In this document: piece after piece, positions 11,170 to 20,608 of the stretch
Position numbering within the stretch: the stretch's first letter is position 1
How the letters are laid out: every line of letters starts with the position of its first letter
Source of the DNA: Ancylostoma caninum
Lineage: Eukaryota > Nematoda > Chromadorea > Rhabditida > Ancylostomatidae
DNA length: 64,000 nucleotides
Reading direction: 5' to 3'
Assembly (NCBI GenBank): GCA_037903475.1
Contig: JBAJFG010000492.1
Span: forward strand, 3,162,001-3,226,000
The notes under the pieces: model-generated
What the model was told of the DNA's origin: nothing
Databases searched by the model: none
Seen by the model: the letters and a program-made list of their open reading frames with translations, nothing else
Position numbers and translations under genes: made by a program

Positions 11170-11537
11170 TGTTGTGGCTGATGGCTTGTTGCCAGAAGGG
11201 ACTCTGTTATCGACAGGCAGGAGACCGATGATCTCCCTAGGTGGCGTGGAGATCTCCCGTCCGGATAGATCGCAAGGAAGTGCGATGGCGGGAAACAGAG
11301 GTGTATATAAGGTGCTAGGATTGAGCCTTAGCTATCTGTGGATTGGAGTCAGCCGAAGCCGCAGCCGCCCCCGCTTGCCTGTATTCTGTACTAATAAACT
11401 ATTATTACTCTAGTGTTGGTACAGAGGTACTAGCAGGAGTCCCTCGGAAGTTGGAGAGGGTTAGGTGAGGGTCGAAGGGAAGAGACCCTAGAGATAGTTG
11501 ACAGTTTGTGTGCCCGGAGACAGGCGGGTACACAACA
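11170..11537 (+). repeat. 5' LTR
   Basis: 368 bp, starting TGTTGTG and ending with its exact complement CACAACA. It holds a TATA box (TATATAA, 11304-11310) and an AATAAA at 11393-11398, giving a U3-R-U5 order. The short frame 11099-11413 is only LTR read-through. Confidence 0.95.
11304..11310 (+). promoter_or_regulatory. TATA box of the 5' LTR
   Basis: TATATAA about 85 bp before the AATAAA signal. It is the likely element promoter; the same sequence is present in the 3' LTR. Confidence 0.7.
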
Positions 11538-11538
11538 G

Positions 11539-11556
11539 TGGCGATCAGGTTAGGGT
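11539..11556 (+). promoter_or_regulatory. candidate primer-binding site
   Basis: TGGCGATCAGGTTAGGGT begins two bases after the 5' LTR. TGG is the complement of a tRNA 3' CCA end, as expected for minus-strand priming. I could not name the tRNA. Confidence 0.6.
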
Positions 11557-11739
11557 ATAGATCAGGTGATCTATACGGTGGAACTTGTGCTGTGGCACAC
11601 TAGGCGAAGTAGATCAGGGATCTATCGAGGAGAACTATCCATAAGCGTGGATAGGCAGTTGATCTATTGGAAACAATAGATTATTGGCCGTGGGCAGAGT
11701 GAGCACTGATCAGAACAGGTGATCAAAGGGCGACGAAAG

Positions 11740-13851
11740 ATGGACCCGCAGACTATGATGACAATGTTTAGGGAGATGATGAGAGAGGAAAGAAAAGAGA
11801 TGATGGAGATGTTTTTCAAACATCTTGCGGGATCAGGGCAGAACAATGCCACAAGGGAGGCGGCATCGGTCCCAAACTTGATGTCAGCACTGAGTAATCG
11901 GATTGAAAAGTTTGATTTTGATCCTGATACAGACATGGCGTTTACCAAGTGGTACACAAGGTACAAGGAGGTCTTCCTAGAGGATGCAGGGCAGCTCTCG
12001 GAGAGTGCTCGTGTGAGGTTGCTTTGTGAGAAGTTGGACAGCAACAGCTTCGAGAAGTACCAGAGGCATGTATTGCCGAAGGAGGTGACATCGATAGGGT
12101 TTGAAGAGACAGTGGAAACTCTCAAACAGCTGTTCGATGTAAGGGCGTCGGAGTTCACCACTCGTTATCAGTGTCTGAAGTTGGAGAAGTGTGATTCCGA
12201 AGACTACCTAACGTACACTGGTAGAGTCAACGAATTTTGTGAGAGAGCAAGAATCCACGATCTGGATTGTGATGGCATAAAGTGCCTGCTGTGGATTTTT
12301 GGATTGAAGTCGCAAAGGGAAGCCGAGATCAGGCAGCGACTTATCGCAGTGCTGGACAGAGAGTACAAGGCAGGACGGAAAGTGTCCTTGCAGGAACTCT
12401 ATAGAGAATGTGAGAACTTCCTGAGCCTCAAGAAGGACAGTGAGACTATTGCTGGCAACGTGAAGACCGTGGAGGCAGCAGTGAAAGAAGACCGTCGAAA
12501 GCGAGAGTGCTGGAACTGTTGCGGCGATCATTTCGCGCAACAGTGCAAATCCAAGCCTTGGTTTTGCAAGCAGTGTAAGAAGACAGGACACAAGGAAAGG
12601 TTTTGTGAGGTTGCAAACCGAAGGAAAGCTGCTGGGTATGGAAGCGAAGGGCGGACAAGCCGCCAAAACAGCGACAACAGAGGAAACAAGAAGACAATAC
12701 GGTCTTCTCGAAAGCACGTACGTGGAGTGAAGATTGCAAATGCGACCGCAGAAGTGAACTCCACACGAATGTACGTGGAAGCAAGGGTGAACCAACGTCC
12801 AGTGAGCTTTTTGCTCGATACTGGATCCGATATAACCTTGCTAAATGAGGATGTCTGGAGGAGCATGGGTGCTCCAAAACTAGAGAAGACAAACGTCGTT
12901 GTGAAGAACGCCAGCGGAAGTTCTATGAAGATTCACGGCAAGTTGTGGTGCGAGTTCGAGATCAAGGGATCTAAAAGTGAGGGTTATGCATACGTCACGC
13001 CTCACAACTCGCTGTTAGGGCTGGAATGGATCCAGAAAAACGAGGATATGTCCTACTACATGAAAATGATGGTCGCTGAGGTGAAAGCGGACCAAAACTA
13101 TGACGTTGCCGTGAAGTTGAAGAAGTCGTACCCTAAAGTCTTTGATGAAGGATTGGGACTGTGTACAAAAGAGAAGGCTGACTTGCAGCTAGTGGGTGAT
13201 GCGCGTCCAGTGTTCAAGGCTTGTAGGCCTGTACCCCACGCTGCTGTTGAAGCTGTCGAAAAGGAACTTGACAGGCTTCTAGAGATGAAGGTGATAGCAC
13301 CAGTGACCCATAGTGAATGGGCTGCACCCATTGTTTGTGTGAGGAAGTCAAATGGAAAGTTGAGAGTATGCGCTGACTTCTCAACTGGACTGAATAAAGC
13401 TCTTGAGTCCTTCGATTATCCTTTGCCGGTGCCAGAGGATATCTTCGCGACGCTCAACGGAGGAGCGGTGTTTTCGCAGATCGACCTGTCGGATGCGTAC
13501 CTTCAGATCGAGTTGTCAGAGGAATCCAAGAAAATGGTCGTGATCAACACGCATAGAGGGTTGTTTCAGTACAACCGACTGCCTTTCGGGATAAAGACGG
13601 CTCCCGGAATATTCCAGCAGGTGATGAATAAGATGGTAGCTGGATTGCGAGGTGTGGCGACCTACCTCGATGACATACTAGTATGTGGAAGGACAGAGCA
13701 AGAGCACATGGAGAATTTACTCGCCTTGTTTGAGAGGATAGCTGAGTACGGATTCAAGGTCCGTATAGAGAAATGCTCCTTTGCGAAGCCAGAGATTCGG
13801 TATCTGGGCTTCATCGTGGACAGGAGTGGCAGAAGGCCAAATCCAGAGTAG
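11740..13851 (+). CDS. gag-pol: gag-pol, first part: Gag, protease, reverse transcriptase
   Basis: ATG at 11740 (MDPQ) follows the LTR by about 200 bp; a GTG 21 bp upstream is in frame but unlikely as a eukaryotic start. The Gag region (1-250) is charged and helical. A tandem zinc knuckle follows (about residues 257-289): CX2CX3HX4C then CX2CX4HX4C, so the first has a short Cys-His gap. The aspartic protease motif DTGS is at 360-363. The reverse transcriptase follows, with YLDD at 642-645. The frame stops at TAG 13849-13851 (codon 704), right after the reverse transcriptase thumb text GRRPNPE, and continues in the same frame afterwards. Confidence 0.93.
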   Translation: MDPQTMMTMFREMMREERKEMMEMFFKHLAGSGQNNATREAASVPNLMSALSNRIEKFDFDPDTDMAFTKWYTRYKEVFLEDAGQLSESARVRLLCEKLDSNSFEKYQRHVLPKEVTSIGFEETVETLKQLFDVRASEFTTRYQCLKLEKCDSEDYLTYTGRVNEFCERARIHDLDCDGIKCLLWIFGLKSQREAEIRQRLIAVLDREYKAGRKVSLQELYRECENFLSLKKDSETIAGNVKTVEAAVKEDRRKRECWNCCGDHFAQQCKSKPWFCKQCKKTGHKERFCEVANRRKAAGYGSEGRTSRQNSDNRGNKKTIRSSRKHVRGVKIANATAEVNSTRMYVEARVNQRPVSFLLDTGSDITLLNEDVWRSMGAPKLEKTNVVVKNASGSSMKIHGKLWCEFEIKGSKSEGYAYVTPHNSLLGLEWIQKNEDMSYYMKMMVAEVKADQNYDVAVKLKKSYPKVFDEGLGLCTKEKADLQLVGDARPVFKACRPVPHAAVEAVEKELDRLLEMKVIAPVTHSEWAAPIVCVRKSNGKLRVCADFSTGLNKALESFDYPLPVPEDIFATLNGGAVFSQIDLSDAYLQIELSEESKKMVVINTHRGLFQYNRLPFGIKTAPGIFQQVMNKMVAGLRGVATYLDDILVCGRTEQEHMENLLALFERIAEYGFKVRIEKCSFAKPEIRYLGFIVDRSGRRPNPE

Positions 13852-15939
13852 ATTGATGCTATTAAGAGTATGGTTGAGCCGAAGAATGTCGGTCAACTTC
13901 GAGCATTTCTGGGCATGATAACGTACTATGCGGCGTTTATGCCAACCATCAAAGACCTTCGTGGACCTCTAGATGCGTTGCTGAAAAAAGATGTGAAGTG
14001 GGAGTGGACCTCCAAACAGCAAACTGCATTTGAGAAGCTGAAGAAAGCGTTGTCGAGTGAGCTCAATATAGCTCACTATGATCCAAGGCAGAAGATCGTT
14101 GTGGCAGCTGATGCCTGCGACTATGGAATTGGATGTGTGATATCACACAGATATGCGGATGGTTCGGAGAAACCTATAGCACATGCTTCACGTTCCCTCA
14201 CAGCGGCTGAGAAGAACTACTCGCAAATCGAGAAGGAAGCACTGGGAATTGTCTTCGCGGTGAAGAAATTCCACAAGTATGTGTTTGGAAGGAAGTTCCT
14301 ACTCTTGACGGACCATAAACCGCTGTTAGCCATCTTCGGTGACAAGAAGGGAGTTCCGGTGTACTCCGCAAACCGGCTAATGAGATGGGCTACGATTCTG
14401 CTTGGATACGACTTTGACATAGAGTATGTCAACACCACGAAGTTCGGACAAGCAGATGGCTTGTCGAGATTGATGCAGAGGCATCAAGTGCAGAATGAAG
14501 ATATTGTGATTGCATCAGTTGAAAATGACGTATGCACATTGCTGAAAGAGTGCATAAGAAGACTGCCAGTGACAGTATCAGATGTCGAGTCATATACGAA
14601 GAGTGATCCTGTGCTGAGGAAAGTGATTTCGTGTGTGAAGAATGGGAAATGGCCGAAGACAAACCAGAAGTTGGCTCATTTCCAGAACCGTTGTGAGACC
14701 TTGTCGGTTGTAGGAGGTTGTCTCATGTCTGGAGAGAGAGTGGTCATCCCTCCAGAGCTACGATCCAAAGTTTTGAAAGAGCTTCATGTCGGTCATCCTG
14801 GAATTGTAAGGATGAAGAAATTGGCAAGAAGTTACGTGTACTGGCCAAACATTGATGCTGATTGTGAGGACATGGTGCGCAGATGCACAAATTGCCAAGA
14901 AGCGGCAAAGAATCCGACGAAGGTGCCGTTGAAGACGTGGCCGTCTCCAACTGGTGTGTGGCAACGAGTTCATGCGGATTTTGCTGGACCATTACAAGGA
15001 ATCTACTACTTGGTCGTAGTAGATGCGTTCAGCAAGTGGCCCGAAATGATTGAGATGAGCAACATTTCGGCGACAAAGACGGTGAAAGCACTGAAGAGTT
15101 TGTTTGCGAGGTACGGGTTACCGCAAACTATCGTGAGTGATAATGGCACACAGTTCACGTCAGAGCAGTTCAAGGCGATGTGTGACGAAGGAGGAATCGT
15201 CCACATCAAAACGGCTCCGTATCACCCCCAGTCGAATGGACAGGCAGAACGTTTTGTTGATACGTTGAAGCGAGGTATCAAAAAACTTGAGGGGGAGGAG
15301 AGGCCATCGGAAGAAACCTTGAATGTGGTTTTGCAGGCGTACAGGATGACGCCTAATTCGAGTTTGAACGAGAAGACCCCAGCAGAAGTGTTCTTGGGGA
15401 GAAAGCTGCGAACGAGAATGAGTCTGTTGGTTCCGCAACCGGAATCCGCTGAAGATCCTCTCGCGAAGGAAAGGCGAGAGCGCATGGAGCACCAGTTTGA
15501 CAGAAAGCACGGAGTTAAGAAAAGAAAGTTTGAAGTTGGTGATAAGGTTTTTGCAAGGCAGTGGAAAGCGCCAAAATTCCACTGGGTGAAGGGAACTGTA
15601 GTAAGACGCATTGGCTCAGTGAACTACGAAGTCGAGACAGATGGAAGAATTGTTCGCAAACACGCGAACCAGCTCCGCTTCCGTGACGGAGAAGGTCACA
15701 AAGAAGGAAGTGACACGCTGAAGGTGCTGCTGGAAGTATTAGCAGCAGAAGACGCCTACAAGAGGCCTGGAAACAACGACGAGTCGAATCCGGACCGTGC
15801 CATACCGAATGCGCGTCTACCAGCTACGTCCGATCCAACGCCAACAATGCCAACGATTCAAGGACCACCGCCACCGACGTTGAGAAGATCGTCCAGAACC
15901 AGAAGACCTGTCCAGAGATTCGATCCTTCTCCTGCGTAG
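13852..15939 (+). CDS. gag-pol: gag-pol, second part: RNase H and integrase
   Basis: This continues the upstream frame without shift after the TAG; its first ATG is at 13870. RNase H begins near 14100 (catalytic Asp in VVAADACDYGIG, and LTDHKPL near 14310). The integrase zinc-binding segment (HVGHPG to CTNCQ) is near 14785-14905. The DDE core has Asp 14977, Asp 15139 and Glu 15247, the last two separated by 35 residues. A C-terminal GPY/F-like module (VGDKVFAR to HANQLR, about 15537-15675) and a Pro-rich tail end at TAG 15937. Without read-through this half has no obvious way to be made. Confidence 0.93.
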   Translation: MDAIKSMVEPKNVGQLRAFLGMITYYAAFMPTIKDLRGPLDALLKKDVKWEWTSKQQTAFEKLKKALSSELNIAHYDPRQKIVVAADACDYGIGCVISHRYADGSEKPIAHASRSLTAAEKNYSQIEKEALGIVFAVKKFHKYVFGRKFLLLTDHKPLLAIFGDKKGVPVYSANRLMRWATILLGYDFDIEYVNTTKFGQADGLSRLMQRHQVQNEDIVIASVENDVCTLLKECIRRLPVTVSDVESYTKSDPVLRKVISCVKNGKWPKTNQKLAHFQNRCETLSVVGGCLMSGERVVIPPELRSKVLKELHVGHPGIVRMKKLARSYVYWPNIDADCEDMVRRCTNCQEAAKNPTKVPLKTWPSPTGVWQRVHADFAGPLQGIYYLVVVDAFSKWPEMIEMSNISATKTVKALKSLFARYGLPQTIVSDNGTQFTSEQFKAMCDEGGIVHIKTAPYHPQSNGQAERFVDTLKRGIKKLEGEERPSEETLNVVLQAYRMTPNSSLNEKTPAEVFLGRKLRTRMSLLVPQPESAEDPLAKERRERMEHQFDRKHGVKKRKFEVGDKVFARQWKAPKFHWVKGTVVRRIGSVNYEVETDGRIVRKHANQLRFRDGEGHKEGSDTLKVLLEVLAAEDAYKRPGNNDESNPDRAIPNARLPATSDPTPTMPTIQGPPPPTLRRSSRTRRPVQRFDPSPA

Positions 15940-16033
15940 TTAATTGTATAAGATTTTCGTTGGTTTGTGTTCGGTTGTTATCGTAGGTTTTGCTAACTGT
16001 TTCGTAGTATAGTTTTGTGCTAACTATCCTACT

Positions 16034-16041
16034 GGGGGAGG
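16034..16041 (+). promoter_or_regulatory. polypurine tract
   Basis: GGGGGAGG lies immediately before the 3' LTR TG, the expected plus-strand primer site. Confidence 0.8.
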
Positions 16042-16409
16042 TGTTGTGGCTGATGGCTTGTTGCCAGAAGGGACTCTGTTATCGACAGGCAGGAGACCGA
16101 TGATCTCCCTAGGTGGCGTGGAGATCTCCCGTCCGGATAGATCGCAAGGAAGTGCGATGGCGGGAAACAGAGGTGTATATAAGGTGCTAGGATTGAGCCT
16201 TAGCTATCTGTGGATTGGAGTCAGCCGAAGCCGCAGCCGGCCCCGCTTGCCTGTATTCTGTACTAATAAACTATTATTACTCTAGTGTTGGTACAGAGGT
16301 ACTAGCAGGAGTCCCTCGGAAGTTGGAGAGGGTTAGGTGAGGGTCGAAGGGAAGAGACCCTAGAGATAGTTGACAGTTTGTGTGCCCGGAGACAGGCGGG
16401 TACACAACA
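16042..16409 (+). repeat. 3' LTR
   Basis: 368 bp, identical to the 5' LTR except G at 16240. The frame 16046-16285 is LTR read-through and not a gene. Confidence 0.95.
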
Positions 16410-16414
16410 GTTTT

Positions 16415-17608
16415 TACCAATTATTCTGCGTGGACTCTATGCGAAATCATAAGCTAGTTTTGATTATAGCCATAGAAACGTAAAATATCTGCAATCTGCA
16501 AAATGTAGATTATCAATACACTAAACACTAGAATGGAAATTAAGAGAACATTACCATATCTGTGGCTTGCAAAGACGAAAATTAATTTGACAATAGCTCC
16601 AAAATCCCTTGTTCTTACTGTCCTATGTATAATATCGTTATAAATAGCCATTAGAGTTCGAACACGGGAAGCAAGACCATGTGCCCAGCGTGGAAAACAA
16701 AATTTAATTTGTTAATAGCATAAAGATCCCTTGTGTCATGTACTGGATCACTTATGGGTAGTGCAGTGGATAGCAAAACAGCGATTACCGGAATATACCC
16801 AAAGGAGGGAAGAAAGGAGCAGATGGTGCTAGGTATTCCATTAAAGTCCCTATGCATAAATTATATACATAATATGCTAGGTGCAAACTGTCAGCCTAGA
16901 CTTTGTGCACAACATATGTAATCCCACAGCATTCGGACAAAACTTTTACAATTGACGTAATTATCATGCTAACGAGTCCCGTGTTTGTGTTTTGGCGGTC
17001 TAGAAAACGTGGAAAAATCGGCTGAGTCAAAAAGTGATACTACGTGCAAAATGATCAGCAAAATGGCAGCGAAATCGTTCTCACCGTTTCCTGAAAAAGG
17101 AAATGAAGGAGTGATGAAATGATCTAATGAATATTTTTGAGTGAATTACAGCAAGTGCAATATTCACTCATGTATGTACGAGTTATTGATAAAACATACC
17201 ATTCAGCGTCCCCAAAGACGACTTGATAGTGCTAATTTTGGACGCAGTGTCTCTGCTTTTGCTACGCGGAGTACTGGCTCATCATCCTGAAAAAAAGGAA
17301 CATAGCAGATGATGTTGTTACTACTATACTTCTCACTATTCCGTTGGCACACAAGTCAATACATGTGATACTGAACAAAGGCAGTCATGTCTCTTGAAAA
17401 TGACTACAGACATGCTAACTCTCCTTTCCGGCAAGAACATCAGGAAGAGATCGCGATGGAACAAGTTTATTTGAATTCGCGTTTCACTGTGAACAGAACT
17501 ATTATGAGCAGGTGGCCCAGGATTGGTTGTAAAGTGTTCTTCACGATGGAATTACCTGTTCGTATCGTAAAACACAGCGATAGGCATTTTTCTCAAGGTG
17601 ACTAACGA
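16415..17608. other. weak hydrophobic - strand frames, no assignable gene
   Basis: On the - strand, frames at 16651-16857 and 16454-16651 contain similar text (DTRDLYAINKLNFVF and RTRDFGAIVKLIFVF), pointing to a local duplication of about 60 bp. The second ends in a hydrophobic run. Splice signals are ambiguous. From 16920 to 17600 nothing convincing is seen. Confidence 0.3.
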
Positions 17609-17767
17609 TCATCAGTGGAGTGGAAATGTGGCGTTAAGACTAAGTAACGGTCATCAGTGGAGTGGAAGTGTGGCGTTAAGACTGTCATCAGTGGAGTGGA
17701 AGTGTGGCGTTAAGACTAAGTAACAGTCATCAGTGGAGTGGAAGTGTGGCGTTAAGACTAAGCTACC
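17609..17767. repeat. minisatellite, 42-bp unit
   Basis: Four units start at 17609, 17651, 17685 and 17727 with TCATCAGTGGAGTGGAAGTG; lengths are 42, 34, 42 and about 41 bp. The 34-bp unit lacks the AAGTAACG end. A partial fifth start (TCATCATTGG) follows. Confidence 0.85.
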
Positions 17768-17810
17768 TCATCATTGGCCTTATGTATGAAAATCCTGACT
17801 GTGATCAGGT

Positions 17811-17921
17811 CCAGATTTTGAACCAGAAACAAGTTGACGAGCAGTCATCTTCGCCCGATCGTGAGCTCGTTTCCATTATAAGGTCTGCAGCGATGAGGAC
17901 TTCATACACCCAACCACAGGT
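17811..17921 (+). CDS. candidate exon, unknown protein
   Basis: After the acceptor GTGATCAG, 37 codons are open to CAACCACAG before GTCAGG. The text is hydrophilic and gene-like (VQILNQKQVDEQSSSPDREL). No family recognised and no partner exon found. Position and boundaries are approximate. Confidence 0.25.
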
Positions 17922-17929
17922 CAGGTGAA

Positions 17930-18870
17930 TTGAATTTTGGACGCCATGGTGTTTTGGAGGCAGTGTGCCGGGTTGAGGAATGTAGTGTAAATTATAGGGA
18001 GCAACTAAGAAAAAAAGTGACGACACGTACATAAGTTTGTGTGGATTATAGAAGGGATGCGAATGGCCAGAAATGTTGAAATAGAACGACAAGAGTTGTT
18101 TTTATCATTTTTGTATCTTCGAGCAAAGCAACTGAAGAAATGATGATGAATGTAAAGAATTAGAAGCAAACTATGTGGTATAATTTCAAATTTGAAGCAA
18201 TTTAATCGATTTTACGAGTAAATTCCTTCCAATCTAATCACGCCCGGGGCGGGGGGTCACTCATAAATGCTGCATTTATAAAAAAATATGCATGATTCAT
18301 AAAAATATATGTATGTGACGAATCGGGTTTGGAGTAAGTCCCCCTAAAAGTAAGCTCGGGTGGACTGAATAGCGAACTCGGTAATGAACTAGTCATCTGA
18401 TTAGTTATCTGTTTGCTATTGTCAACACGTGGCGGTGAACACCTAGTTGATTGTAATTGCGATCGTACCTGAGTTGCCCCGGCAAAACAAAAATTAGCGG
18501 TGAACAAGCCATGAACGCAGAGTTGAGCCGTAAGAGAAGATAGCGAACATCGTAGCCTGATAAAGTCTAATAGGCACATCGCGACTTATTTGAGCTCAAC
18601 TCTGAGCTGACGTACTGGACTTTTGAATTGTAACAATTTCTGCTACCTTCCGCAAATAGTCCGGTGCTTTCTTTTTGTGAGAGCACCATGCCAGCTCAGT
18701 GGGGGATGACGATGTGTCCACTACTCTGTCGCTGTGTTCATTTGTGTCCTTGGTGGACTCTTCTGTCCGCAGAATTGTGGATGACAACACGAAGTTGGTT
18801 CAGTGATTTGTGAAAGGTGTTTCTGTGTGTATTAGTGAAAAGTTGGAGAATACGTTGGGTTGCTCATACG
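17930..18870. other. no assignable gene
   Basis: A - strand frame at 18596-18810 reads like coding sequence (KKKAPDYLRKVAEIVTIQKS) but lacks a clear start or acceptor. I report it as an observation only. Confidence 0.25.
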
Positions 18871-18876
18871 TACATA

Positions 18877-19696
18877 CAGTGGCTGCCATATATTATTTAG
18901 CACGCTTAAAATTTTGACTGACGAAAATTTAAAATCCGTATTTCAAACTTGGAATGAGCTATCAGGACAGTTCTGGAGGATATGATAGAGCATAACATTG
19001 TCTTTCTTACCTTTTCTCTAACCCTCAAAAATTGTTTCTGGGTGGATTTGCACTCATTCTTTGTATTTAGAGCTAAAAATGCTGTCCCTTTGAAATTTGG
19101 TTTCTTTCTTACTCGATTTTATTGAATCAAGAGAAAATGTGTTGTTATTCCCGATATTAGTGCGCGTTTTGCTATCTCAGTTTTGATGCGCAATTTTCCA
19201 CTTCATGGAAGAACACGAGCCGTTCATATAACCAAGAAAATTGCGGAAAAAAAATTCGTGGTGATCACAAGCAGGAAGCACGCCCTTCAGCTGTGGATTT
19301 TCCTCAGATTTGCACCAGTAGCGGGCATTCAACTCACGGGAAAATCTCGAAGCTTGATCTATTCTCGAGATTGAACACAATGAAATTTTCGACAAGCTTG
19401 ACTGTTCGTTTCCGTCCCCGGCTTCAACTGGTATGAAGCACGCTAATAGCGTTCACAGCAGAATGTTAAGCAGAAACCTGCCTAATTCAAATAACCACTT
19501 CATTTCTCCCCATAAGTAGATACAAAACTTTTACACCTACATAGTTTGAGAAAACCGACGAAATTGTAATTGTATTTATTATTCCAGCCCCAACTGAATC
19601 TGTGCCAGTGGTAAGCAAGAGAGAGAAAGCTTCCAGGATGTGCAAAAAATTCTGTGGTCCAAAATCGTGTGTGTGCTAAATATGTGGTCGCCACGG
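18877..19696. mobile_element. 0.8-kb TIR element, Tc1/mariner type, copy C
   Basis: Starts CAGTGGCTGCCATATATTAT and ends, as reverse complement, CCGTGGCGACCACATATTTA; both carry TTTAGCACRC further in. TA flanks at 18875-18876 and 19697-19698. 820 bp with no transposase text, so it is non-autonomous or deleted. It shares interior sequence with copy D (25227), for example TTTGCACTCATTCTTTG. Confidence 0.75.
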
Positions 19697-19699
19697 TAT

Positions 19700-20600
19700 G
19701 TACGCTTCATTCGTCTGAATGAGTTCTGAATGAAACGTCCCGAAACGCTCACATCCCTACCGGCATATCTGTGGAAAGCCAGCAGAGTCGCTCCATTTCC
19801 GTAATAAAACAGTGGAATTTGTGTTACCGAATTAGAATATGCTGTGTCTCGTCTGCGTACATAAAATGCTCAGCTCGTCTGTTTTACTACAAGAACACCT
19901 ACATTTTTTTATGTATAGACTTAACAGATCTCATTATGCGGTTAGTGATGCGAGAGGGATAGGAAATACATATACACATGTAGGTAGTTTTAAGGTGACA
20001 TCCTTTCGAGAGTTCGTCAGCGCCGCTCAACTCGGAAGTGAGTAAACGGTGACTATGAACCTTGGTTTGTGACTGATTGCGGAGCACAATCGACACTATT
20101 CTCAACATCTTACGTCACTCGGGGTTTGACTCAATGTTAGAGGAACTAATTTTCATATTTTCGCCGCAGTATGTTTTTCAGTGATGAACAAATGTTGATG
20201 ATGTTTTCCGGTAATGAACAAATGTCGATGACTAAGTTCAGTGTAAAGGTAAAACTGTGAGCATGCATTTGCGTATGCAATGGACAACACTCCCTACAAC
20301 TGCATTCTCTTCCTCGGGGTGAGTGACAAGGTTATGGTGAGCTAAGAATTTTCTAGTTTGCCGTCGTACAAAAACTTTAAAAAAAGCATTTGTTAGGTGA
20401 TGGAGCTTGAGGTTTGGAGAGAAATGTAGCTGCACAATTTGAAAAATTCTCCAATTTGTACCGTCTTCTACGGAAGGAACGGAAATTATTATAGCACGAC
20501 AACAAAAATACCTCGGAGGCAAATGGACGAGTGCTCAGTCGTTTCTCCATCCTCATTGGTTTGTGTTTTCACGCAAAGTAACAAGCGGAAAAATGTCAAG
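19700..20600. other. no assignable gene
   Basis: Short frames on both strands, without recognisable domains or consistent splice signals. Confidence 0.35.
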
Positions 20601-20608
20601 TACAAAAA

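Larger units (their letters stand above)
11165..16414 (+). mobile_element. Ty3/gypsy-type LTR retrotransposon, complete and recent
   Basis: The element runs from 11170 to 16409, flanked by the 5-bp target duplication GTTTT (11165-11169 and 16410-16414). Two 368-bp LTRs bound a single gag-pol frame. The order protease, reverse transcriptase, RNase H, integrase is that of Ty3/gypsy elements. The LTRs differ at one position (C at 11368, G at 16240), so insertion is recent. There is no envelope-like frame after pol. Confidence 0.95.

Noticed and set aside
11099..11413. Frame repeated at 16046-16285
   Set aside because: Both are the LTR sequence itself; they contain the TATA box and polyadenylation signal of the element.
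12208..15611. Long - strand frames opposite gag-pol
   Set aside because: Antisense shadows of the retrotransposon frame, with no independent domain.
15940..16033. Possible envelope gene after pol
   Set aside because: Only about 100 bases lie between the pol stop and the 3' LTR, so there is no room for one.
17609..17767. CRISPR-like direct repeats
   Set aside because: Adjacent tandem units without unique spacers; a plain minisatellite.
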